A stretch of DNA of 64,000 bases, taken from assembly GCF_012524075.1 (NCBI RefSeq), contig NZ_JAAZUI010000006.1:1-64000 (forward strand), given 5' to 3'. Below, one piece after another: positions 1-7,646 of the stretch (its first letter is position 1; each line of letters starts with the position of its first letter). The notes below the pieces were generated by a model. It ran no database searches. It saw only the letters and a list, made by a program, of their open reading frames with translations, and had not been told where the DNA came from. A program made the position numbers and the translations under genes. The stretch comes from Lutibacter sp. B1 (GTDB taxonomy: Bacteria; Bacteroidota; Bacteroidia; Flavobacteriales; Flavobacteriaceae).

Positions 1-75
1 AAATTCAGCTTTTTTTAAAATCTATTACACCTTGTTTCTGAACCTCCAACCACACCATTTCCTCCTTAGCGGTTG

Positions 76-108
76 CAAATGTAATACCTTTTTTTATTCC
101 TTTACAAA
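76..108 (-). promoter_or_regulatory. Flavobacterial-type promoter reading out of the window
   Basis: On the minus strand there is a TTTG box (108-105), a 21-base spacer and TACATTTG (83-76), an exact match to the Bacteroidota -33/-7 pattern. It reads leftwards. The bases that follow on the minus strand (75 to 1) include AGGAGG, but no ORF can be followed in the remaining 75 bases. The product, coding or stable RNA, lies outside the window. Confidence 0.5.
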
Positions 109-277
109 CTTTTTAAACCTTTTTTTTGCCAATAATTTGAAGGTGTAAAACAACCTGCTGATTTTAAGTTAGTTATTTTAAAATATTTTTTTGGAGTTTT
201 GTTTCCGAAAAAAGCGGACGACTAAATTAGCAGATTTTTTTTGATTATACAACGTTTTTGTTAAAAATAATTATTGT

Positions 278-964
278 TTAATCTTTTTTAGGGATCTCGA
301 TTGGTTTAGCGCTCAATTCCAGATAATTAAAATTGAGTTTAGAAGGTTGTTCTTCTAAAACACCATCAATAAATGCTCTTTGTAGAATATCTTCAATTAA
401 AAAATCTTCTTTATTATTTTCGGGGTCGTAAGTATCTTTTAAGGATAGTTTAAACAAATTTGCTGTTGTATTGTACCAAAACGCTTTCCATCCACTTCGT
501 AAATCTTTTATTAGATCGAACGCAGTATGGCCCGTTTGCCTGTGTATTAGTTTTATTAAAATCCTTCCTTCTGTTCTGGTAAGTTTTTTTAACTGGTCTG
601 TAAATTCTCCTTCTAAATAATTTTGAATGATTTTGATATATTGTTTCTTTTTTCGTTTAGACTTGATATTTTCGAGTCGTTTATTAAGTTCTTCTAGCCT
701 TTCTGATGCAAGTTTTGCGTAAGGATATGCTTTTAGAGTTTTTTTTCGAAACCAATAATAATATCGTTTATCGTAACCTGAATTGAATTTCAGTTTTTTT
801 AAAAGTTTAACTTCATCAAGTTCTATTAATAAAGTATCACCTTCAAAAACTATATATTGTTCAGTTAATGGTATTGAGTCTGTTTTATTTTTTTCTTGTG
901 AGAATAAAAAATTACACATAAATATTAATGAAACAACTACAATGTATTTATAAATTTTAATCAT
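278..964 (-). CDS. DUF4294 family protein with signal peptide
   Basis: A 228-aa exported protein. Residues 1-22 form a short basic start, a hydrophobic core and an FLFSQ end that fits a signal peptidase I site. The mature part is rich in Lys/Glu and Tyr/Trp and contains the block around YYYWFRKK that I recognise from DUF4294, a flavobacterial family of unknown function. The frame is open from a GTG at 973, but the ATG at 964 gives a standard signal-peptide N-terminus and is preferred. It is divergent from an M42 peptidase gene, a neighbour pairing I recall as common in Flavobacteriaceae. The C-terminal half (about residues 100-200) is predicted helical. Function is unknown; a cell-envelope role is inferred only from the signal peptide. 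Confidence 0.75.
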   Translation of the reverse strand: MIKIYKYIVVVSLIFMCNFLFSQEKNKTDSIPLTEQYIVFEGDTLLIELDEVKLLKKLKFNSGYDKRYYYWFRKKTLKAYPYAKLASERLEELNKRLENIKSKRKKKQYIKIIQNYLEGEFTDQLKKLTRTEGRILIKLIHRQTGHTAFDLIKDLRSGWKAFWYNTTANLFKLSLKDTYDPENNKEDFLIEDILQRAFIDGVLEEQPSKLNFNYLELSAKPIEIPKKD

Positions 965-1050
965 TCTGTACACATCAATTTATAAGTGTTTCAAAATTAC
1001 AATATTTTAATATACAATATATATAATATAGTATTGGTTAATGCTATTTT

Positions 1051-1150
1051 TTGCGTTAGGGGTTGAACGACCTGTTTGAGCTCTTTTTTAAGTGTTGGAT
1101 AACACTTAAAAAAAGCGAGTAGTGAAAACCCGACCGACAGGGAACGCCCA
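1051..1150 (+). repeat. Palindromic structured intergenic element (flavobacterial type)
   Basis: A long-range pairing GCGTT (1053-1057) with AACGC (1143-1147), an inner pairing GGGTT (1060-1064) with AACCC (1127-1131), and a 13-bp hairpin with a 4-base loop (1084-1096 with 1101-1113) nest inside each other. The flanks GCGTTAGGG...TTGAA and ACCCGACC..AGGGAACGCCC resemble a dispersed palindromic element I remember from many flavobacterial intergenic regions. It may be a structured RNA; equivalence to the Flavo-1 motif is only a guess. It sits between divergent genes, directly upstream of the M42 promoter. Confidence 0.55.
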
Positions 1151-1181
1151 AATATTTTTTTATAAATGCTAAAAACTTGTG

Positions 1182-1189
1182 TACATTTG
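1182..1189 (+). promoter_or_regulatory. -7 box of the M42 peptidase promoter
   Basis: TACATTTG is an exact TAnnTTTG match and ends 19 bases before the ATG at 1209. The -33 region holds only a T-run, so the upstream box is weak. Confidence 0.5.
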
Positions 1190-1208
1190 GTGAAATTTTA
1201 ATTGAACT

Positions 1209-2300
1209 ATGAGTAAAACAAAATCTATATTGAATAAAAAGTCGTTATCTTTTTTAGAAAAATATTTAAACAATGCTTCACCAACAGGTTATGAGAGTGA
1301 AGGCCAAAAATTGTGGATGGATTATTTAAAACCTTATGTTGATACTTTTATAACTGATAGTTATGGTACTGCGGTTGGTGTTATTAATCCGGATGCTAAA
1401 TTTAAAGTTGTTATTGAAGGGCATGCTGATGAAATTTCGTGGTATGTGAATTATATTACTCCTGAAGGTTTGATATATGTGATTAGAAATGGTGGTAGTG
1501 ATCATTTAATTGCGCCTTCTAAAGTTGTAAACATTCATACCAAAAAAGGTATTGTAAAAGGTGTTTTTGGGTGGCCTGCCATACATACAAGATTAAGAGA
1601 TAAGGAAGAAACTCCAAAGTTAGATAATATATTTATTGATGTTGGTTGTAAAAAGAAAGAAGAAGTTGAAGCTTTAGGAATACATGTTGGTTGTGTTATT
1701 ACATATCCTGATGAATTTTTTATTTTGAATAAAAACAATTTTGTTTGTAGAGCTTTAGATAATAGAATGGGTGGTTTTATGATTGCTGAAGTTGCAAGAC
1801 TTTTAAAAGAAAACAATATTAAATTACCTTTTGGATTGTATATAACAAATTCTGTACAAGAAGAAATTGGCTTGCGTGGCGCTGAAATGATTACACAAAC
1901 CATTAAGCCGAATATTGCCATTGTTACCGATGTTTGTCATGATACAACTACACCTATGATTGATAAAAAGAAAGAAGGTGAAACAATTTCGGGTAATGGG
2001 CCTGTTATAAGTTATGCTCCTGCTGTTCAAAATAAATTGAGAGATTTAATTGTTGACACTGCTGAAGCTAAAAAGATTCCTTTCCAACGTATGGCTTCAT
2101 CTCGTTCTACAGGAACCGATACAGATGCTTTTGCTTACAGTAATGGTGGAGTTCCTTCAGCCTTAATATCACTGGCATTACGTTATATGCACACAACAGT
2201 AGAAATGGTTCATAAAGATGATGTTGAAAATGTGATTAAATTAATTTACGAAACACTGCTAAACATTAAAGAAGGTGAAACTTTTAGCTACTTTAAATAA
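1209..2300 (+). CDS. M42 family metallopeptidase (glutamyl/leucyl aminopeptidase type)
   Basis: A 363-aa cytosolic co-catalytic zinc aminopeptidase of the M42 (FrvX/PepA/endoglucanase M) family, which trims N-terminal residues from short peptides. The full set of family residues is visible: H72 in GHADE, bridging D184 in ALDNR, the catalytic pair E218-E219 in QEEIG, D241 in VTDV and H328 in RYMHT. Length is normal for the family. The ATG at 1209 is 19 bases downstream of a good -7 box. A rho-independent terminator follows at once, so the gene is probably monocistronic. Exact peptide specificity cannot be told from the sequence. Confidence 0.92.
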   Translation: MSKTKSILNKKSLSFLEKYLNNASPTGYESEGQKLWMDYLKPYVDTFITDSYGTAVGVINPDAKFKVVIEGHADEISWYVNYITPEGLIYVIRNGGSDHLIAPSKVVNIHTKKGIVKGVFGWPAIHTRLRDKEETPKLDNIFIDVGCKKKEEVEALGIHVGCVITYPDEFFILNKNNFVCRALDNRMGGFMIAEVARLLKENNIKLPFGLYITNSVQEEIGLRGAEMITQTIKPNIAIVTDVCHDTTTPMIDKKKEGETISGNGPVISYAPAVQNKLRDLIVDTAEAKKIPFQRMASSRSTGTDTDAFAYSNGGVPSALISLALRYMHTTVEMVHKDDVENVIKLIYETLLNIKEGETFSYFK

Positions 2301-2313
2301 ATTTTAAACAAAG

Positions 2314-2336
2314 CCCTTTCGTTTGAAAGGGTTTTT
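2314..2336 (+). terminator. Rho-independent terminator after the M42 gene
   Basis: A 7-bp stem, CCCTTTC with GAAAGGG, a GTTT loop, then a T-run, 13 bases after the stop codon. Confidence 0.85.
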
Positions 2337-2387
2337 TAATAAAAAATAATAATCAATTTGTATTTTTAAAGTCCCAAACAGCTTACT

Positions 2388-4310
2388 ATGAAAAACACTA
2401 TTGCTGAACGTATTTTAGATTTTTTAAAAGATTATCCTCCTTTTAATTTGATATCGAAAACTACTTTGTTAGAAGTAGCTAAAAATGTGGAAATACTTTA
2501 TTTTGAAAAAGATCAAATTGTGTTTAATCAAAATGATATTCCTCATGAACATTTTTATATTATTTATGAAGGAGCTGTTAGACTTTATAGATTTGGCGAA
2601 GGGAAAAAACACATAGTAGATATTTGTGACGAAGGAGATTTATTTGGTTTACGCCCTTTAATAATGAAAGAGAATTATTTAATGGGTGCTGCCGCTAATG
2701 AAGAAGCTATATTATATGGTATACCTATTAGTTTATTTAATGAGATTATTTTAAATTACCCAAAAGTAAGTCAGTTTTTAATTGCAAGTTTTGCTACAAA
2801 CACACGCGATCCTTTTACCGATAAACATAAAGGAAAATTATTTGCAAACATATCTGCTATCCAAAAAGTAGAAAATAGTTATTCCGAAACACAATCGGCA
2901 AAATATAATAAGAATCCTATTACCTGCTCTCCGGAAACTACTGTACAGGAAGCTGCTAAAATAATGACTGAAAAATTAATCAATTCAATTGTAATTGCTG
3001 AAAATAAAATTCCGATTGGTATTATTACAGATAAAGACGTTCGTATAAAAATAGGTACTGGTCAATTTAAAATTACAGATAAGGTAAGAGATATTATGAC
3101 AAGCCCGGTAATTACTTTTCCTGAAAATATTACTGTTGCCGAGGCTCAAATTACTCTTTTAAAACACAAAGTTTCCCATTTATGTATTACAAAAGACGGA
3201 ACAAACAAATCTGAACTTGTTGGTATTTTAGCTGAACACGATTTGGTTCTAACACAAGGTAACAGCCCTATAATGCTTACCAAAGAAATAAAAAATGCCA
3301 AAGATGTTGAAACGTTAAAATATATTAGAACCAAAGCTTCCGACTTAACCAAAGGGTATTTAGAGCAAGAAATACCTATTTATTTTGTTACCAAAGTAAT
3401 TTCAGAAATAAATACTGCCATTACAAAAAAAGCCATTCAATTATCAATTAATGAAATTGGAGAAAAACCTCCGGTTTCTTATGCTTGGTTAGCTTTAGGA
3501 AGCCAAGGACGTAAAGAACAATTATTAATGACCGACCAAGATAATGCCTTGGTTTTTGAAAATGTTGAAGAAGATCAATACGAATTGGTAAAAACCTACT
3601 TTTTAACATTAGCCGAAAAAGTAACCGAAAAATTAAATATTGTTGGTTTTGATTATTGCCCTGCCGGCATAATGGCTAGTAATACCAAATGGTGCTTATC
3701 ATTACGTGAATGGAAAAATCAATTTAAAGAATGGGTAAAAGATCCAATAGCCGAAAAAATTTTATTAAGCATTATCTTTTTTGATTTTGAACTAATTTAT
3801 GGTAATCAAGAGTTGTATTCTAATATGGCTGATGCTGTTTTTAGATATATTCAAAAAAATAAAATATTCTTAAGCTTTTTGGGTAAAGTTACTTTAGACA
3901 ACCCGCCTCCATTAGGCTTTTTTAAACAATTTTTAGTAGAACAAGATGGCGAAAACAAAGATAGTTTTGACATAAAAAGCAGAGCTCTAAGACCTTTGGT
4001 TGATGCAGCCAGAATTTTTTCATTATTTCATAATTTAAAAATCAACAATACTATTGCCAGATATGAGAAATTGATGGAAGTTGAACCTCAAAACAAAGAT
4101 TTATTTGAATCGTGCGCCAACGCATTTAAAATTTTACTTCAATTTAGAACTTTACAAGGTTTAACATATAATGACAGTGGTAAATTTGTTGACATAAGAA
4201 CTTTAAGTAAAGCAGACAGGTTAAAACTAAAAAGTTGCTTTAAACCTATAAAAAATGTACAAGAAGCATTAAAACTTCGTTTCAATACCTCACAAATAAC
4301 TCAAATATGA
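2388..4310 (+). CDS. cNMP-binding/CBS/DUF294 nucleotidyltransferase-like signalling protein (copy 1)
   Basis: A 640-aa cytosolic regulator. In order it has a cyclic-nucleotide-binding (Crp-type) domain at about 15-130, a pair of CBS domains at about 160-285 (two IGIITDKD/VGILAEHD-type repeats, each preceded by a PIT/PVITF strand), a DUF294 nucleotidyltransferase-like domain with GSQGRKEQ near 371 and a TDQDNA metal motif near 383, and a DUF294_C helical domain to the end. The family is thought to sense nucleotides and perhaps transfer a nucleotide to a partner; no substrate is established. The stop overlaps the next ATG by 4 bases (ATGA), so the exonuclease is translationally coupled. In many bacteria this pair lies beside acetate symporter genes, which fits the acs/actP cluster downstream. 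The whole pair is duplicated at 5038-7607. Confidence 0.88.
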   Translation: MKNTIAERILDFLKDYPPFNLISKTTLLEVAKNVEILYFEKDQIVFNQNDIPHEHFYIIYEGAVRLYRFGEGKKHIVDICDEGDLFGLRPLIMKENYLMGAAANEEAILYGIPISLFNEIILNYPKVSQFLIASFATNTRDPFTDKHKGKLFANISAIQKVENSYSETQSAKYNKNPITCSPETTVQEAAKIMTEKLINSIVIAENKIPIGIITDKDVRIKIGTGQFKITDKVRDIMTSPVITFPENITVAEAQITLLKHKVSHLCITKDGTNKSELVGILAEHDLVLTQGNSPIMLTKEIKNAKDVETLKYIRTKASDLTKGYLEQEIPIYFVTKVISEINTAITKKAIQLSINEIGEKPPVSYAWLALGSQGRKEQLLMTDQDNALVFENVEEDQYELVKTYFLTLAEKVTEKLNIVGFDYCPAGIMASNTKWCLSLREWKNQFKEWVKDPIAEKILLSIIFFDFELIYGNQELYSNMADAVFRYIQKNKIFLSFLGKVTLDNPPPLGFFKQFLVEQDGENKDSFDIKSRALRPLVDAARIFSLFHNLKINNTIARYEKLMEVEPQNKDLFESCANAFKILLQFRTLQGLTYNDSGKFVDIRTLSKADRLKLKSCFKPIKNVQEALKLRFNTSQITQI

Positions 4311-4975
4311 TACCTTTTTTTTCAAGAAAACAATATCCTAAGTTTTGGAAAGATCATTTAGAGAAAGTGAACGGCAACAAAAAGTATGGTAATTATGAAA
4401 ATATACGATTTGTTGTTATTGATACCGAAACAACCGGTTTTGATTTTTACAAAGATAGAATACTTTGTATAGGCGGTGTAGCAATTAAAAATAATAAAAT
4501 ATTAATTTCCGATTCTTTCGAGATTTATATTAAACAAGATGTTTTTAATAAGGAAACTGTAAAAATTCATGGTATAAGAAGAAATGGCGATGAAATTAAA
4601 GTAACTGAAGAAGAAGCACTTATTCAATTTATCAATTATTTAGATGATGCCGTAATTGTTGCTCATCATACTTCTTTTGATATTGGAATGATAAATCAAG
4701 CTTTAAAACGCTTAAATGTTGGTCCGATAAAATCCAGATTGTTAGATACTAATTATTTACATAAAAAATTATCGGGAACAAATCCTTATAAAAAATTGTA
4801 TAGTTTAGACGATTTATGCGAAATCTATAATGTTAAAATGCACGATAGGCATACTGCTTTGGGCGATGCGCTTCTAACAGCTTATATTTTTTTAAAAATA
4901 ACAAGTAAATTCAAAAAAAATAAAGCTGTTAACTTAAACGACCTGTTAGCTACCAATTATCAATTAAACAGATAA
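4307..4975 (+). CDS. DEDDh 3'-5' exonuclease, DnaQ/Pol III epsilon-like (copy 1)
   Basis: A 222-aa RNase T/DnaQ-fold exonuclease. Exo I is VIDTETTGFD (D-x-E), Exo II is the Asp in AHHTSFDIG, and Exo III is HDRHTALGD with the catalytic His and final Asp, so the active site is complete. The first 35 residues (FSRKQYPKFW) precede the fold and are also present in the second copy. There is no BRCT or polymerase-binding tail, so this is probably not the replicative proofreading subunit. It is coupled to the upstream DUF294 gene by an ATGA overlap. Its substrate is unknown; in this family it could be DNA, RNA or a nucleotide. Confidence 0.88.
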   Translation: MIPFFSRKQYPKFWKDHLEKVNGNKKYGNYENIRFVVIDTETTGFDFYKDRILCIGGVAIKNNKILISDSFEIYIKQDVFNKETVKIHGIRRNGDEIKVTEEEALIQFINYLDDAVIVAHHTSFDIGMINQALKRLNVGPIKSRLLDTNYLHKKLSGTNPYKKLYSLDDLCEIYNVKMHDRHTALGDALLTAYIFLKITSKFKKNKAVNLNDLLATNYQLNR

Positions 4976-5037
4976 CTGCCATTTTTTTCATTCACAAAAT
5001 TTTGTAACTTTAATACATATCATTGTTTCAAAATTTT

Positions 5038-6945
5038 ATGAAAAACACTATTGCAGAACGCATATTAGATTTTTTAAAAGACTTCCCTCCTTTTGATGTT
5101 TTAGAAAAAGAACAACTTTTTAAAATTGCTGAAAACGTAAAAGTTATTCATCTCGAGAAAGACAACTTCATTTTTAAACAAAACGAAAAACCTCATCTTA
5201 ACTTTTATGTTGTAAAAGAAGGTGCTATAGGCTTATACCGAACCATGGATAACGATCAAATTTTAGTTGATATTTGTGATGAAGGAGATCTGTTTGGCCT
5301 AAGACCTCTTATACAAAACGATCAATACTTAATGAGTGCTAAAGCCAATGAAGAATCTTTATTATATGCCATTTCTGTCGAAATTTTGAAGGAAATAATT
5401 AAAACGAATGATAAGATAAATAAGTTTTTAATTGCAAGTTTTGCTACCAATATTAAAACACCTTATGCAAATAAAGATCGTCAATTATTTGATTATGAAG
5501 AAATATCTGACTCCAATTTATCTGACATTCAAACTGCCGATTACAGCAAAAACCCTATTACCTGCACAAAAAATACTTCAATAAAAGAAGCCGCTCAAAT
5601 TATGAGCACTAAAAGAGTTGGTTCCATTTTAATAGTTGAAAATAAAAATCCTATTGGAATAATTACAGACAAAGATTTACGCTTAAAAATAGCTACAGGA
5701 TTAATTTCTATTGAAGCCAAAGTTACTGAGATTATGAGCTCACCTGTTATAACATTCCCAATAAATATAACAACTGCAGAAGCTCAAATAGCAATGCTTA
5801 AACATAAAGTTACACATTTGTGTATTACCAAAAACGGAACACCAAATTCTAAACTTATTGGAGTTTTATCGGAACATGATATTGTTGTACTTCATGGTAA
5901 TAATCCTTCAGTTTTGGTAAAAGAACTCAAACGATCCAAAAATATAAACACTTTAAAATACATACGAAACAAAACATCTAACCTTCTTAAAAGTTATATT
6001 GAACAACATATTCCAATAACATTTATTTCAAAAATAATTTCAGAAATAAATGATGTAATAACTAGTAAAGCAATCGAATTTTCTATTGAAGAAATGAAAA
6101 GCGAACCTCCTGTAAAATTTAGTTGGCTAGCTTTGGGCAGCCAGGGACGAAAAGAGCAATTACTTATTACAGATCAAGATAACGCTATTGTTTTTGAAGA
6201 TGTTCCTGAAGAAAACTACAAAACAACCAAAGATTACTTTATTAAATTGGCAAAAAAAATAACTGAAAAGTTAAATTTTGTTGGTTATGAATATTGCCCT
6301 GCTGAAATGATGGCAAGTAACCCAAAATGGTGTTTATCTTTAAATGAATGGAAAAACCAATTTAATACGTGGATTACAAAACCAACAGAAGATGCCGTGA
6401 TGTTATGCACTATATTTTTTGACTATTCCGTAATTTATGGTGATAAAAATTTAGTACATAAAATGTCTGAAAGCATTTTTAAATCCATCGAAAGCTACGA
6501 AATTTTCTTGAATTTTTTAGGCAGAAACGCATTAAGAAATCCGCCGCCGTTAGGATTTTTCCGTCAGTTTTTAGTTGAAAATAACGGAGAACATAAAGAT
6601 CAGTTCGATATAAAAAGCAGAGCGTTAATGCCTTTGGTTGATGCAGCAAGACTTATAGCTCTTTCGCACAATTTAAAAGATAACAATAATACTATTACAC
6701 GTTTTGAAGAAATTGCAAATGCCGAGCCTCAAAACAAAGACCTTTACTTAAACTGTGCCGACTCTTTTAAAATATTATTGCACTTTAGAACAAAACAAGG
6801 TATAGAAAATAATAGTTCAGGTCGCTATGTAAACCTTAATAAATTAAGCAAATCCGAAAAACTGAAATTAAAAGGATGTTTTAAACCTATTAAAGATATT
6901 CAGGATTTACTGAATATTCGTTATAACTTAGCTCAGATGATGTAA
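5038..6945 (+). CDS. cNMP-binding/CBS/DUF294 nucleotidyltransferase-like signalling protein (copy 2)
   Basis: A 635-aa paralogue of the protein at 2388, collinear over its full length with the same domain order: cNMP-binding, two CBS, DUF294 with GSQGRKEQ and TDQDNA, and DUF294_C. The frame extends up to a TTG at 5023, but the ATG at 5038 reproduces the MKNTIAERIL start of copy 1 and is chosen. The copies are near-identical in core motifs (NPPPLGFFKQF against NPPPLGFFRQF, RALRPLVDAAR against RALMPLVDAAR) and diverge most in the linker at about 130-160. That pattern indicates an old tandem duplication followed by divergence, not a recent repeat. A 1-base overlap (TAATG) couples it to the next gene. 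Confidence 0.88.
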   Translation: MKNTIAERILDFLKDFPPFDVLEKEQLFKIAENVKVIHLEKDNFIFKQNEKPHLNFYVVKEGAIGLYRTMDNDQILVDICDEGDLFGLRPLIQNDQYLMSAKANEESLLYAISVEILKEIIKTNDKINKFLIASFATNIKTPYANKDRQLFDYEEISDSNLSDIQTADYSKNPITCTKNTSIKEAAQIMSTKRVGSILIVENKNPIGIITDKDLRLKIATGLISIEAKVTEIMSSPVITFPINITTAEAQIAMLKHKVTHLCITKNGTPNSKLIGVLSEHDIVVLHGNNPSVLVKELKRSKNINTLKYIRNKTSNLLKSYIEQHIPITFISKIISEINDVITSKAIEFSIEEMKSEPPVKFSWLALGSQGRKEQLLITDQDNAIVFEDVPEENYKTTKDYFIKLAKKITEKLNFVGYEYCPAEMMASNPKWCLSLNEWKNQFNTWITKPTEDAVMLCTIFFDYSVIYGDKNLVHKMSESIFKSIESYEIFLNFLGRNALRNPPPLGFFRQFLVENNGEHKDQFDIKSRALMPLVDAARLIALSHNLKDNNNTITRFEEIANAEPQNKDLYLNCADSFKILLHFRTKQGIENNSSGRYVNLNKLSKSEKLKLKGCFKPIKDIQDLLNIRYNLAQMM

Positions 6946-7607
6946 TGATTTCATGGTTTTCACATAAAAAACATCCTGATTTTTGGAAGCAATATCTTAA
7001 AAAGTTCAAAAAAAAACTTCCTAAAAAAATTGAAACAACAAAATTTGTTGTTTTTGATACTGAAACTACCGGTTTAGATATTTCTAAAGACAGAATTTTA
7101 TCTATTGGAGCAGTTACTGTTTTGAATAATACCATTGATATTGCTGAAAGTTTCGAAATATATGTAAACCAAGAAGAATTTACATCAAAATCAGTTGAAA
7201 TACATGGCATTTTAAAAGAAGGAAATCTTCAAAAAATAACTGAGGCCGAAGCTATTGAGAAGTTTATTCATTTTATTGGAAACTCCGTACTTATTGCACA
7301 TCATGCTGCTTTTGATGTTGAAATTATTAATGCAGCACTTAAAAGATTAAATCTTCCAAAACTCAAAAATAAATATTTAGATACCGGTATTTTATATAAA
7401 AAATTAGAAGGAAAAAAAGACAATCATTTTAATTTAGATGTTTTGTGTAACGAATTCAATATACCAAAACATGACAGACATACAGCTGCAGGTGACGCTT
7501 TTATAACTGCCCAATTATTTTTTAAAATAATAGCAAAATTAAAAACTGAACGTACTGTATATTACTCCGATTTATTTAGAGTGTCTGATAAAAAAGGCTT
7601 GATATAA
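6945..7607 (+). CDS. DEDDh 3'-5' exonuclease, DnaQ/Pol III epsilon-like (copy 2)
   Basis: A 220-aa paralogue of the exonuclease at 4307. The DEDDh residues are intact: VFDTETTGLD, AHHAAFDVE and HDRHTAAGD. It shares the short N-terminal FSHKKHPDFW segment with copy 1 and otherwise has the same length. The start overlaps the upstream stop by one base. A strong terminator follows, ending the two-pair unit. Confidence 0.87.
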   Translation: MISWFSHKKHPDFWKQYLKKFKKKLPKKIETTKFVVFDTETTGLDISKDRILSIGAVTVLNNTIDIAESFEIYVNQEEFTSKSVEIHGILKEGNLQKITEAEAIEKFIHFIGNSVLIAHHAAFDVEIINAALKRLNLPKLKNKYLDTGILYKKLEGKKDNHFNLDVLCNEFNIPKHDRHTAAGDAFITAQLFFKIIAKLKTERTVYYSDLFRVSDKKGLI

Positions 7608-7609
7608 TA

Positions 7610-7637
7610 AACGCTCTCAAAAATTGAGAGCGTTTTT
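7610..7637 (+). terminator. Terminator between convergent exonuclease and synthetase genes
   Basis: An 11-bp perfect stem, AACGCTCTCAA with its complement, a 3-base loop and a T-run. The next gene converges from the other side, so the hairpin may serve both directions. Confidence 0.85.
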
Positions 7638-7646
7638 GGGGTTAAT

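Noticed and set aside
5023-5038. TTG-initiated N-terminal extension of the second DUF294 protein
   Set aside because: The paralogue at 2388 starts MKNTIAERIL at the position of the ATG at 5038; the extra five residues have no counterpart.
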